From the NCBI GenBank assembly GCA_001972305.1, contig BDDD01001663.1, forward strand, positions 165,298-229,297: DNA of 64,000 nucleotides. Direction: 5' to 3'. The position numbers and the translations under genes are program-made. Positions 12,167-23,446 of the stretch are shown piece by piece (position 1 is the first letter of the stretch; every line of letters starts with the position of its first letter). The stretch comes from Cephalotus follicularis. Taxonomy: Eukaryota > Streptophyta > Magnoliopsida > Oxalidales > Cephalotaceae. Under the pieces are notes generated by a model, which was not told where the DNA came from, ran no database searches, and saw nothing but the letters and a program-made list of their open reading frames with translations.

Positions 12167-12600
12167 TAGGTTTTTCTTTCCTTAGAAGACCTATCTAGGT
12201 TTGACCTGTGAGATGGGTAGACATTTGGGTTAGGGATATTCCTTAAGAGTCGTTTCGATATGTCCTTTGTATTCGAGTTTTCTGTCTCTCTTTGTTTTAC
12301 TCCGTTTCGGTTTTGTTTATTTGATGACACAAAGAGTTGGACGACTACGGAATGTTAATCCGGAAGCTGAGTCAGTTGTTTCACAAGAGGATGCACTGTA
12401 TGAGCCAACTGTATAGCGATTAAAAGACCGACAGAATGAGCCATAATGCTAAGCGATCGATCGAATGGGCCGAAAGGCATAAGTGTTGTCTGAATAGCTT
12501 CCTTATCGAATAGTGGTTGATCGGGATAGAATATGAATGGTCATTGTGAATGGATAGTGTATGGATGGCTAGTGTATCATTGTCGATCGCATAGTATCGT

Positions 12601-12750
12601 TAAGGACCGTTATTGAACAGATTGTGATCGTAAGGACCATTGTTGAACGGATAGTGATCGTGTGACCCGTTATAGAACGGACAGTGATCGAATGCGTTGT
12701 TATTGAACGATTAATGATCGGATGGACTGTTATTGGATGGATGGGCATTG
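12601..12750 (+). repeat. 30-bp tandem repeat, 5 units
   Basis: Five units in exact 30-bp register, the first four ending in GATCG, with a core near TTATTGAACGGATAGTGATC. Units start at 12601, 12631, 12661, 12691 and 12721; the last is the most diverged. Not seen elsewhere in the window. Confidence 0.9.
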
Positions 12751-13444
12751 GATCGACGCTCGATATAGTTTGTGAATGAACCGATGTGACAGTTAACTAC
12801 TTATATATGCTGGTATGTGACAGTATCTGTATTTAGTCAACCCTCGATTTCAACTACATTATGGAGTTTACCTCTACATTCCTAGTGGAGTTCTAAATGG
12901 CTATGAATCATAAACGGATATAGATTGTAAATGGATATGGACCGTAAACGGATATGAAATGTAATAGATATAGCACGGTCATGGATTGATATGGATAAAA
13001 AAAAATCTTTGGATGATGACATATGGTGGAGTTTCTGATGATAGGTTGTGTTATGGCTTATATGGATATGATATGGAATTGTTCACATCTTTTATGCTAG
13101 ATATGCATCTCACTTGATCGATATTATATATATCTGCTACACCTCTGCACACATTCACTGCTTATGATCATGGCTATGGATTTGCTTATGTGGTTTGTAA
13201 AGAGTGCTTTTTGTTCATAAACTAAATTGTATAGATTTATGAGACTTGTTGTGTATAAGAGGTAACTAAAGAGATATGTTTATTCAGTTATCGACCTGTC
13301 GACACGTGACGGTGCTTATTAGATGTGTGTTGATGTATTGGATATGCATGAGTTCACATTTGAGAGATTGGAATGATGATTCGGACTTAAATTGTGGTTT
13401 ACTGAGGGCTGAGCCAATTTATAATTGATTGTTCCTCCTTCGGG

Positions 13445-13825
13445 AGTGTGGATATAAATTGTGTTTTCTTTACAGGGGGAATATGTCCGATAAATGAATA
13501 CTACATGCCCAATTTTCGGGAGATTATAAGAGTTAGAATGTACTCAACTGATTATTTCATTGACATGATTATCTTTTGGATGCTTATGATATTATTGGAT
13601 ATGATTAAGTCAATCTTTGAGAGTATTGAAAGGACTGTCCTTCGCATGTAAATGGTATTTTTGATTTAGTTGTGATATAGTCTGGTACGGGTTGAGCCCA
13701 GCATATAGATTGTGATGATATATGAGAGTTGATCTCCAAACATATAAACTGTGGTTTATCAGGTGACATGGAGTCAGATAAACGAATACATCATGCCCGA
13801 TTTTCGGGAAATCCTAAGAGTATGG
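13445..13825 (+). repeat. Duplicated LTR-like block inside N
   Basis: Two diverged copies (about 13451-13545 and 13740-13825), each running from ATATAAAYTGTG through GATAAAYGAATAC to a CATGCCCRATTTTCGGGA core. The core with its flanks also occurs, reverse-complemented, at about 31755-31795 in the F 5' LTR. Confidence 0.65.
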
Positions 13826-13954
13826 TTGTAATGGTTATCCATACTTCTTTTACATATGGTTTGAGGTTTCCGTTGATACGATATGGTGTATTCCGTTGGG
13901 ATAATCTGTTTGCTTCAGGTTAGTAGCTGTTTAGATTTCGGGACGAAATCTTTT

Positions 13955-13969
13955 TAAGGGGGGTGGAAT
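13955..13969 (+). other. N polypurine tract
   Basis: AAGGGGGGTGGAA lies immediately before the 3' LTR start TGTAAT (13970); it is the primer for plus-strand DNA synthesis. The block ATTTCGGGACGAAATC just upstream is a conserved feature of chromovirus 3' ends. Confidence 0.85.
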
Positions 13970-14221
13970 TGTAATATCCCGTTTTTCCGTATATAATTTT
14001 TGGGCTTTTCGATTCGTTTCGTGTGGGCTGTCGATTTTTTTTTTCGGTTTGTGGACTGCCCATTTTTCGGTTTGTTTTGCTATCAGTTGGGCTAAGTGGG
14101 TTTTAACCTTAGCCTAGTGGGTTTTTAATAGCAGGAGTATGCATATTTTGGCTTTTTATTTACTTGTTAAAAACCATTTTCAGCATTTTTACAAAAAGAA
14201 AACCCTATTTTGTGTTAAAAT

Positions 14222-14268
<47 letters not shown>

Positions 14269-16523
14269 CCGGCTACCTCTCTCTCTCCCGTTCTCTCTCA
14301 CCTCTCACCCTCGGTCACCGGCGTCAGTGCCGATATGGAACTGGCGAAGACACCGGTCGAACCCCCGCAACGTCCTGAGTCCACCGCACCCAACCCCTGC
14401 ATCGGCCGACGTCTCCACCGGCGTGCACGACGACTTCTCTCTCCCGTACCTGTTTGGCGTTGATTCTTCCGTTCTGCTGATTAGCGCGACAAGGCAACCA
14501 CATATTCGGCATCCAGGCGTCGAGAGGAAGCGAACCCGACTGGCCTTGACCCTTGACGATGTCGGAAAAGCAGATCGGCGCAAAGTCAAGCCGCGGTCAA
14601 AAGGCATTCGTTCCGGCCAAACGCGGCGGTTTCACGACAAACGCGCCTCAGATATGGAATCACCGTCCTCAAACAGTCCAGATGGGCCCTTCTCGGCTAC
14701 TGACCGTCGACGTGTGACAGACACGCGCCGGCCAGCGGCGGCGCGTGAGACCACGCGCCGGCCACCCTCCGACGAGAAATTTTTTTGGACGGTTTCCGAC
14801 TCCATTCTCCGCATAGGTGTGATCCACTCCAGTTCCGCGATGTGATTATTGCTTTGTGCTCTGTTTCGACTGCCTTCGGTAAACTCTAAACCTTACTCCG
14901 TTACATTCTGTTTTCGGTTGGATTATGTATTTATGTAATCGTTTTACGATATTATAAGCTGAAATAGTATTATGATTCGTAATTGGATGAATTGGACAAA
15001 TTGGACTTACCTTAGTGAATCCGAAAATATGTTTAGATGAGACTTCTGCAAATTGGACGTATTAGACGTATTGTTATCTTATATGGTCATGATTAGTGTG
15101 CAATGACCCATGAGTCGATGTTTGATTTTATTTCAAGTCCTTATGAGAACGATTTTATTTCTGTTAGATGTTTGCAACAACCGATGAGCGGTCTAGGGAA
15201 GTCTTGATACATATTCTCGAGGTTGTTTTGGTGATCGCATGAGGTACGGATTTTTCGTTCCTTCATACACTCCTAGATTAGACTACGGCGTCTCTGAGTG
15301 TATGAACAAATCCCATGAGGTGGATTTGTGGATCCGCTATGTGATAGAGGCGTATGAATCGATTCTAGTTTATGATATGTGATCTAGTGAATGATCAAAT
15401 ATGTGATCAGATGGTTGATCTGATATATGATATGTGAGAATTGACTTGGGTAGTGCCGTACACTTCAATTCTAGTGGGCATGTGGAATTAGCTACTCCCT
15501 TGCCAAATTTATGTTATGTGATATGTTATGTGGCTCAGTATGGAACCTATGTTTTGGGAAAGATATGCTTTATGTTTTCAAAGTATGGAACTTATGTTTT
15601 GAAAGGTTTGTCATACGTTTTGAAAGTTATGGATATGGTTTTTATGAAAGTTCATATGTGTTTTCAAAGAATGTATAAACTGATATATTGCTTAAGATTT
15701 CTGTTTGGAGTTAACTTTGAAATCTTATGGCTTTCAAATTATCGTTTATCATTTACTGCTTTGTTTTGTTCCGTAATCTGTTTGTTTCTTACTGTTCAGA
15801 AACTGCTTTCTTTTGTTCCGTAAATTGTTCTATTCTGTTTCGTAGAGTGTTTCGTTTCGTGAAACGTTTTGTATCGTATCGTGTTTGTTTCGGACACTGT
15901 ATTGAGCATGATATTGTTTTGTTTCCGATACTGTTTCGTTTTGGAAAACTGCTTTGTTTCAGATACAGTTTTGTTTCGTTTTGTTATGATTCGTAACTAT
16001 TCTCTTCTGTTTCGTAACTGTTCTGTTTTGTTTTGTTTTGTATCTGTTCTGTTTTGATTCGTATCTGTTTTGATTCGTATTTATGTTGTTTCGTAATTGA
16101 TTTGTTTCATAAACTCTTCGTAAACTGTTTTATGACTCTATATCTTTACTGAGGTTTGCTCAGCCGCATTTTTGTTTTCCATGCGGCAGGTTTTCAGGGA
16201 CAGCATGGGCAAGTGTGATGAGAGAGTTACCCTATGTCAGAGGATCATCTAGGAGTTTGATCTAGTTATGTTCTTAGTAGTGTTATGGTCGTGTATAGGC
16301 CAGTTATCTAAACAGTATTGTGATTTTTGATTTATAACAAAGTTTTTAGATTATGTTTTAGATTCAGTTTATGTTTCATGATGATACATGTTTTGAGCTT
16401 TTTAGAACCACCACGTATTGATGATGATTAAGATTTAGATCTTTAATATGTTTTAGCTCTGTTTTGTGTGACACACCAATCCTCAATCGGGAGTGATCCT
16501 GGTTTCGAATCGGGGGTGTTACA
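13970..16523 (+). repeat. N 3' LTR (2554 bp)
   Basis: Full-length LTR from TGTAATATCCC to GGGGGTGTTACA. It carries the (CT)n tract (14226-14267), the GC-rich leader including the 14731-15275 part missing in the 5' copy, and the T-rich repeat block. The open frame at 14222-14845 is the counterpart of 10501-10914. Confidence 0.92.
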
Positions 16524-16528
16524 ATGCA
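16524..16528. repeat. Target-site duplication of N, right copy
   Basis: ATGCA follows the N 3' LTR terminus and matches 10160-10164. After it the E LTR resumes. Confidence 0.9.
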
Positions 16529-17212
16529 GTAACTTTAAACTCAAAATACCATTACAACTTCCCCTACCTTTTGATTCCAAGTTAGGAATCTGTAAGTCCA
16601 CCTCTTTGTGTTCCAACGGTGACGTTTTGGGCTCCTAGAAGTTCCAACTCCAAGCCCAGCAGCTCCAAGAACAGCCCAATAGCTCCAACCCGAGCTCCAA
16701 GCTTCAACAATGGAGAAACACTCCCTTCCCTCTTTTCTCTGTGTTTTTCTCTACTATCCTCTTTGGTTCTTAGACTTTTAAGTACCAGGACGAAGGAGAT
16801 GAGGGAAGGGTTTATGCAGGGAGTTTCTCTCCCTCTCTTCCTTAGCTCCTCTCACATGGCACTAATTGCTACATTTCTATTCCACATGCGTGCACACACT
16901 CACAGGTCTAAACTCCTTCCCCCCCATGAAGTTTGCATGATCCACAGGTGTCCTCTTCTTCCATTCCTTAGCTACATGAAAAACAGATGGCACCCACTTC
17001 CATATGTCAGCTGTAGCATGTGATTTCCGTCACATGCAAGAAAAAAAAGCACGATCCAGTCGGCTGTCCGCACCCAACAGTCGGCTGCTCACCTGGCAGA
17101 TCGTTACCATGTGGCTCGACAGTTGGCCAGTTGACTAGTTGATCCCACCAGTCGACTGCTCCCATACGTGGTCAACCAGTCTGCTGCACCAGCCAACTGC
17201 TCTTAGTGTACA
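16529..17212 (-). repeat. Gypsy E 5' LTR, part 2 (5' end of the LTR)
   Basis: Continuation of the LTR cut at 10164. On the minus strand it would begin TGTACACTAAGAGC at 17212; the boundary is inferred from the switch to gag/PR-type sequence and a TG...CA rule. It contains a second CAGTCGACTG/CAGTCGGCTG cluster at 17057-17205. The frame at 16619-17023 is not recognised and lies in a low-conservation LTR part. Confidence 0.7.
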
Positions 17213-18557
17213 TACTAAGCAATCACACTTCTAAGTACTTAATTGATTTAAAATCAACATCGTCAATCACATAGGCCAGATATCCCTCCAAGCTCAAGCC
17301 TTTCTCTTTCCTTCGATCAATCACATAGGCCAGATATCCCTCGCATCCCTTTTCTAGGTATCTCGATGCTCGAATAAAGGATATCATCGGTGTTGAGAAT
17401 CCTTTGTCTCCCTTGAAATGAAAAGTCGTTCCGTCGGGCAGACAAAACTCCACGGTTTTATTATAACAGTCCATACGAGCACGGTGTGTTGATAGCCAAT
17501 CCATCCCCAATATAACATCGAAGTCACAGATAGGCAGCACTATCAAATCTGCATACAAAGGAATGCCTGCCATAGACATTTCACAGCCTCTATATACCGA
17601 GTCAATGTACATAGAAGTCCTGGTCGGTGTACTCATATATGGTATATATGACATGCAGTCAGGGGTGACATCTAAGAAAGATGCGAAACGTGCAGATATA
17701 AAAGAATGCGATGCTCCAAAATCCATCAATACTCTGGCAGAAAACCCATATATGTACAGAGTACCTCAAACAACAGAAGTCAACTCTGGAACCTCTGTCT
17801 GAGCAAGTACAAAAACCCTACCTTTTGCGACTCCCTTGCCGGTGTCCTTCCTCTATGACGGCCCCGCCGTCGTACCACTACTACTCCCCGGCCCAGTAGG
17901 CGCTGTAGCAAAACTCTTCGGGCACTCCTTCCCCGAATGACTAGGTGCCCCGCACCTCAAGCACCAACCATTGAACCTCTAGAAATCTTTCTGTTGGTGG
18001 CCTATACGACCACAATAATAGCAACCTCCAGATCTGGCATTACTCCCTAGGCTAGGAGTACCCTGTGAAGCTGTCTGTTGAGACTTGTTCTCCGATGACT
18101 TTGTCCGAGAACCACCGTCTTGCCATTTCGACGATGTTGGTCGGGACTATGTAGGAATCTGTTTACTCTGCAGTGCGTGAGCTCTCTCAGCCCGGTCTTC
18201 ACTGGATATTGTCTCCAACAGTCTTGCTTTCTGAGAAACCTCCACAAAAGTCCTCAGTTCCATAGCTCTAATTCTTGACCGAAGATCCGATCGCAGCTCT
18301 CTCAGGAATCTCTGAATCTTCTTCTCTCATCAGCTACCAGATAAGGTGAATGTCTGGCTAGGTCCATGAATCTTGCTTGATACTCAGCCACAGTCATCTC
18401 TCCCAGTCACAACTCCAAGAGCTCTGTCTCTCGTCGCTCTTGCTCAATACGCGGAACATAAGTCTCCAGGAATTATGTCTGGAATCTGTCCCAAGTGTTG
18501 TCTAGTCTCTGTGATTCCCATTTTTCTTTGACCATTTCCCACCAATTAGTGGGCTCA
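17213..18557 (-). pseudogene. gag: Second E copy: protease-gag fragment
   Basis: Nearly a repeat of 6540-7790: protease at 17729-17270, knuckle region at about 18030-17930, and gag up to the H-W-W-E-M-V-K box near 18540. The protease triad reads D-F-G instead of D-S/T-G. A 27-base segment around GGCCAGATATCCCTC is duplicated at 17265-17345, doubling the peptide G-Y-L-A-Y-V-I-D. RT, RH and IN are absent; the fragment abuts the shared E LTR on the left and A RNase H on the right, so both ends are deletion junctions. Confidence 0.85.
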
Positions 18558-19340
18558 CCCTCCATCTCCATATGGAGGGTTGGTGGTACATAATGATGCC
18601 TTCAGGAAAAGATTGGATTGTATATTTATGTAGCATGGAAAAGTAATAGCGTATGCTTTGAGACAGTTAAAGAGACATGAACTCAATTATCCTATTTATG
18701 ACCCGGAGTTAGCTGTAGTGGTTTTTTCCTGAAAGATTTGGCGACATTATTTACCTGGCTATGCCCGTGTCTGGAGCCAATGAGCCATTACATTGTTGTC
18801 GATGTACATTTCTGGTTGAAATTATTTTACTGTCGATGGATGATTTCGGCATTGCATTACGGACTCATTTTTGCCACTGTGAGATGGCAGTTTGGTATTC
18901 ATACTTTCTAGTAGAGCAGACTATCATTATACTTCAAGATCATATTGTTTATGGTGCTCATTCATGAATTTATAATCTAAAGGTTGATATATGAGTTACA
19001 AAGATTATTCATGTGTGGTGTAAAGCAAGAAGGCATATATAAATAGAGGGTAAGGTTCGATTAATGGATTGTATGGATATCAGATTGTTTAAAGGTAAGG
19101 ATTGTTGATGTATATTTATAAATGAATGTTGATTGCCTAATGTTTAACCTTAGGTATGAATATGTATTTTGGAAGGATAAATATTGATACGAATTGGGAG
19201 ATTAAATGGAGTACTTGATGTTTATCAATGTCAATATGACGGAGAGAGCGAAGATGTGATGAAGAGGCACTATCTAGCTCTCTTCGGCAAATTAGGTATA
19301 TGAATTTTGAGGACAAAATTCTAAAAAAGGGGGGGGATAC
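18558..19340 (+). pseudogene. pol: Gypsy A RNase H relic and 3' end of body
   Basis: Resumption of A after the E insertion. RNase H can be read at 18585-18760 (N-D-A-S-R-K-G-L, then [10 protein letters not shown] and Y-D-P-E-L-A) with in-frame stops. I cannot recognise an integrase core between here and the LTR; it looks deleted. The tail has the conserved TTTTGAGGACAAAATT block near 19298 and the polypurine tract AAAAAAGGGGGGGG (19324-19337). Confidence 0.75.
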
Positions 19341-22300
19341 TGTAACATCTCGTGTTATATTTTGGAGTACACATTTTAAGTGTGCATGACATGTATACAT
19401 ATTTATGGACTTTGGGAAATTTAATTAAGCCATGTATTCACTTCTTTTGGATTCAAGATATGAATTATTATAATGGACTAAGATATTGAGGTTTCTAGAT
19501 GGGTCAAGCTATTTGGGTTTTATTTTTGTTTGGACTAAAGTTATAATATTGTTCAACTATTAATTATATTGTAAAAGCCCAAAACTCTAAAAAAAAATTA
19601 TGGTTAGATTTGCATGCTATATGGCCCAAAAAACTTAAGTTTTAAGTTAAAATTCGGCCCAAATTGCTAATTTAATGCAACTCCCAATTTTTGTATAATT
19701 AAGTCATAAAAACCTTGCAAAATTTTGGCCCAATCTTGTCCTCCCTTATTGCAGCCGAACTTGTACATGAAAATTAAGCCCAAAACGTTTCACTTTTCTC
19801 TTAAATCAGCCGGCCAATTGCTCTCCATCATTCTCAAACATTCTACAAAGTTCTAAGCTTACAAGACAAGCCATAAAATGACACCTTCTTTCTCCATATG
19901 AATCCGACGCCTTCTCTTCACTTTCTTCAACATTCTGCAAGTAATCTTCAAGGAAATAAGCTTGAAGTGATTCCACCTTCATTGTTCTTCTATATTCTTG
20001 TAAGTTCTCTCTAACATTCTTGCATCTTCTCTCCCAAATTTCGGGATTATGAAGAAGAATGGGAGTGATATGTAGAACTGATTTTATAGATGATTTAAGG
20101 TGTTAATTTGATGCTAAATTGAAGCAAAATAACATAGTTGAATCTCACTTTCATCTCCTTTAAATTTTGGAATTTGGATAGTTAAATTGAAAGTGATATT
20201 GTGATGATATATTTGGTTGATAGAAGTGATAATGGAAGAGGTTGTTTTGAAAAATGTTTACAATGTTATGATAGGAATTGAAGCTGTATATTAGGATTTA
20301 AAAATCTCTTCTATCCCTATCTTCAATTTCGGGATTTCAAGATGTATGGAGGAATTGATTTTTTTTTCTATGAAATTGAGTATGTATATATACTAGTAAA
20401 TTGAGGTTAATCTTGTAGACTAATTATTCCTTTTATCCTTCAAAAATTTTGCCTCCAAGAGTGATTGGTAATAGGTGCCTTTCTTTTAAAATTTTGAGAT
20501 GTTAAGGGATGTTAGTAAGTATGTGTGAAGAAAATGGAAGTTTATAAATGCAGAAATTATCATTTTATGCTTTAATAAATTCGGGTTTGAGGCTCAATAA
20601 GGAAAGATTGAATTATTTTTGGATTTAGGATGTATTTATTCTAAGAATAAACTTTAGTACATGAACGGAACTCACCTGTACTCCCTTCATAATTTCGGGT
20701 TTAAGGATGGATTGTGTTAGACTAATGAGTTGGAATTTGAAGGATTATAACGTAAATTGCTTGCTATTCTTAACCCTTGAAGTTTTGGGCTTTATAATGG
20801 TAAAAGAGAAGTGATTTGAATATGGCTTTAAGGATAATCAAAGGATGATAAGTTTATAAATTAATGATAGTTGGAAATTAGTTGATATGCATATATGTTT
20901 AAATGGTGTGTTCTTGCATTGGTTAAATGAGAAATCTGAGGAAATGAGTGTATATATGTCCAAGTGAGTTGAAATGCAAATGTTGTGTCAAAGCGAAACT
21001 AGGAAAGTATATGAGATTAATAATATTAGAGAAAGAGTGGAATTTTTAGAAAACGTGAAACGTTGATATGTTAGTAGTAAAATGCTATAGCAACGGAAAT
21101 GGCGAAATCGGGGAATATAGCCTTTTTGTAGCTCATATGTGAATTTATGAATCTTATACTATATAAGCCTGGAAAGTAGGCTTATGGATTCTGTCATGTA
21201 ATAACTTGTAGACACGGATCTTGCATTCGATTCAGAGCTATCGAGGGGTTGAGCAGCAGTTATTATTCTCTGTAATACAGTGAGTGGGACATTCCCTTCC
21301 TCTTATCTTCAGTCTTTTATTGAAATGTGCCCGGTTGTGTTTGTGCTATATGATTTGATCGGGATTTGAATCCCGCAAGTCTTATGTGGGTTGATTCTTT
21401 ATTGTACTACGATATACGTGTATATGAGACTCTGATTCTGGGTGACTAGGTCACCTTGTTGTTATATATGTGATCGTGATCATTATATCGTATTTGTACT
21501 CTGATGCTGGTACTTTGTGATACATTACATATGATTCTACCGGTCCAAGGAGAGGTATATGCTCGAAGCTAAACTCTACTTAGCAGGCCCATTGGTCTAT
21601 GATGGGGTGTTATGTGGAAACTGCCCCTGGGTTCCATACCTGGATCTGCGGCATACTATTGTCTATGATGGTATGCTGAGTGTGAGTGCAGCAGAGCTGC
21701 TCCATTACCCTCCTATTTGACTGTGTTTTGTTGCTGATATATGTTGCACGCGGTCCCTCGGATGAGGTTGAGTGTGCGTGCGGGTTTTTTGGACGGGGGC
21801 TAGGTCCGTGCACTGATCATGTTGGCCCCTCGTTCGAGGCAGTGGTAGGCACTCTACACCGGTGTATGATGGATGATGATCACATCCTATAGGCTTACCT
21901 AGTATCATTGCTGCAACGGTGATATTATGATGCCATGTCATTTGGCGGGGATATGTTATGACGCCATGTGATTTGGCGATGATATGAGACGATGACAGAT
22001 GTACCAGTATTCCTCGGATGTTATACTATTTTTATGGGCACATACCTTGATTTATTATTTATGATCATGTCTTAATTTTTTATATTCTTGTGTACTGATT
22101 TTATTATGAGCCTATCATTTTTGGTAGAGTATTGATATGATCATTGATATTGTTTCATGGATTCTTCTCTTATTGCATTGTTGAGTTAGAGAGATCCTTC
22201 ATGAAGCCATGATTTTATTTTCTTTATTCATTGTTTTCATTCGGTATGGTTCATAATCTAAATCATGGCATATTTCCTTCAGCACATCCATTTTTAGATG

Positions 22301-23121
22301 GATGCAAAAAGGGAATGTTTTGTTCTCACTCACTTAGTCACTTGGACTAACCCCCTCACAGTGATTTGTTTTCAGATGCGACAACGGAGGATGATTCACC
22401 TGATCCACCAGCTTTGAAGTAGTTAAAGGTCGACCATGAGAGTCAGGCACCTCATGTTGGAAGTTCTGTCCAACCTCACATGCATTGCATTGGGACATTC
22501 GGAATATCTTTTTTTATTATGTTCATGCTGATGGTATCGATATATAGATATACGGAAAGAAATGAGATTATATAAATAACTAAATTGGTAATATAAGTTG
22601 AATATAGATGTGATATCCTGGTGAGAGAATAGAACTAAAAATGAATTGTTGATTCCTCATTTAGGAGTGTGGATATATATAAACTGTGATTTTGTACATG
22701 TGAAAAATTTTGGGAAATGTCTAGTTTTAGAGGGAACTCTTGCAGTTTTTCTGTAGAATTTTCGCTCTATTTGATGGAAAAATATATTGATAATTGTCAT
22801 AGATATTGAATTAAAATAATAATAATAATAGGATGAGGAAGTCGGGAATAAAATAATTATTGGGCATGTGGTTATAAAAGGGCTGGTTGATATGTTATGT
22901 TATAAGAATAAAAGGTTCAATAAGTGATTTAAAAAAAAGATTTATAATGTTTGTCTAGTGGACAAGTTAATATAAAAACTTTAAGGTTAAGTGTGATCTG
23001 GCAAGAGCAATATTACGGGTGACCTCCTGGAAAGTTATAATTGAGCTTAGTGTAGTTAGTCTAATCAAGGAATGGCTCGTTGGATAAGGTGAGTGTTATG
23101 GATACGGGACGGCTCATGTCA
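19341..23121 (+). repeat. Gypsy A 3' LTR (3781 bp)
   Basis: Starts TGTAACATCTCG right after the polypurine tract and ends CATGTCA. Its second half matches 1-1847. The long LTR is compatible with Del/Tekay-type elements. It contains no GTCGAC cluster, unlike its neighbours. The flank on the right (GGTTT at 23122) is copia S LTR sequence, which shows that A inserted into the S 5' LTR. Open frames such as 21610-21813 are not conserved. Confidence 0.85.
21922..21981 (+). repeat. 31-bp tandem repeat in A 3' LTR (2 units)
   Basis: Two units sharing ATGACGCCATGTGATTTGGC; the 5' LTR has three at 621-711. Confidence 0.85.
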
Positions 23122-23391
23122 GGTTTTCTTTGATTTGCACCCGTAAGCCAAAATCAAAGGGTGCTAGTGGAATCTCAAGGGGGTCTTAAGAAAGTGGACG
23201 TAGGCACGGATTTTGTCAAACCACTATAAATTCGTTTTCACTCTCTCTATCCCTTCTCTCTTTACTTTCTATTGTTTGCATCTCAATTGTTTCAAGTTGT
23301 TCTTGTATGCTTGTTTATTTTCATAGTTCATAATTTGTTAATTCCGCAAACAAATATCTCTTTAGTTTAAGGTTGCCTTATAGGTTTTCCA
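23122..23391 (+). repeat. Copia S 5' LTR, last ~270 bp
   Basis: Aligns with 26496-26777 of the S 3' LTR, both ending in GGTTTTYCA. It begins exactly at the end of the A LTR, so A is inserted at this point rather than the LTR being truncated by deletion. Confidence 0.88.
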
Positions 23392-23393
23392 GT

Positions 23394-23405
23394 TGGTATC
23401 AGAGC
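23394..23405 (+). other. Copia S primer-binding site
   Basis: TGGTATCAGAGC, complementary to the initiator tRNA-Met 3' end, two bases after the LTR end. Confidence 0.92.
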
Positions 23406-23446
23406 GGTTATTTCATAATTCTTAGTTGTTATAAATATAAAAATCC

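Larger units (their letters stand above)
12151..13969 (+). other. N internal region, non-coding
   Basis: About 1.8 kb with no RT, IN or protease. A short gag-like start (ATG at 12324, M-T-Q-R-V-G-R-L-R-N) stops after about 30 codons. It is followed by a 30-bp tandem array (12601-12750), AT-rich sequence, and two copies of a block containing CCCGATTTTCGGGA (see 13445-13825). Those blocks resemble the LTR of element F, so the body may be built from LTR pieces rather than decayed coding sequence. The region ends in the polypurine tract. Confidence 0.7.
10165..16523 (+). mobile_element. N, non-coding LTR retrotransposon inserted in the E LTR
   Basis: Complete plus-strand element: 5' LTR, PBS, 1.8-kb internal region, polypurine tract, 3' LTR, flanked by ATGCA duplications. 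The termini (TGTAAT...GGTGTTACA) and the tail block ATTTCGGGACGAAAT before the polypurine tract are typical of chromovirus gypsy elements. The internal region has no pol or recognisable capsid sequence, so N must have used proteins from another element. The two LTRs differ at roughly 11-12 of the first 260 bases by eye, making N the youngest member of this nest by position and plausibly by divergence. Confidence 0.88.
3421..18557 (-). mobile_element. Gypsy E (chromovirus-type) with second partial copy, interrupted by N
   Basis: A minus-strand Ty3/gypsy element inserted in the body of A. The order on the minus strand is: partial second-copy gag/PR (18557-17213), shared LTR (17212-8312, split by N), PBS, gag, PR, RT, RH, IN, then a truncated 3' LTR (3980-3421). 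Gag sequence, two knuckles and an IN resembling chromovirus types place it near Tekay/Del, but the chromodomain region has been deleted. The left flank ATGAC (3416-3420) would be one target-site copy; the right one is lost in a deletion that also removed the A RT. Confidence 0.8.

Noticed and set aside
12601..12750. Regular array considered as CRISPR-like
   Set aside because: Units are contiguous and diverge along their whole length, with no unique spacers; it is a tandem repeat in a plant retroelement.
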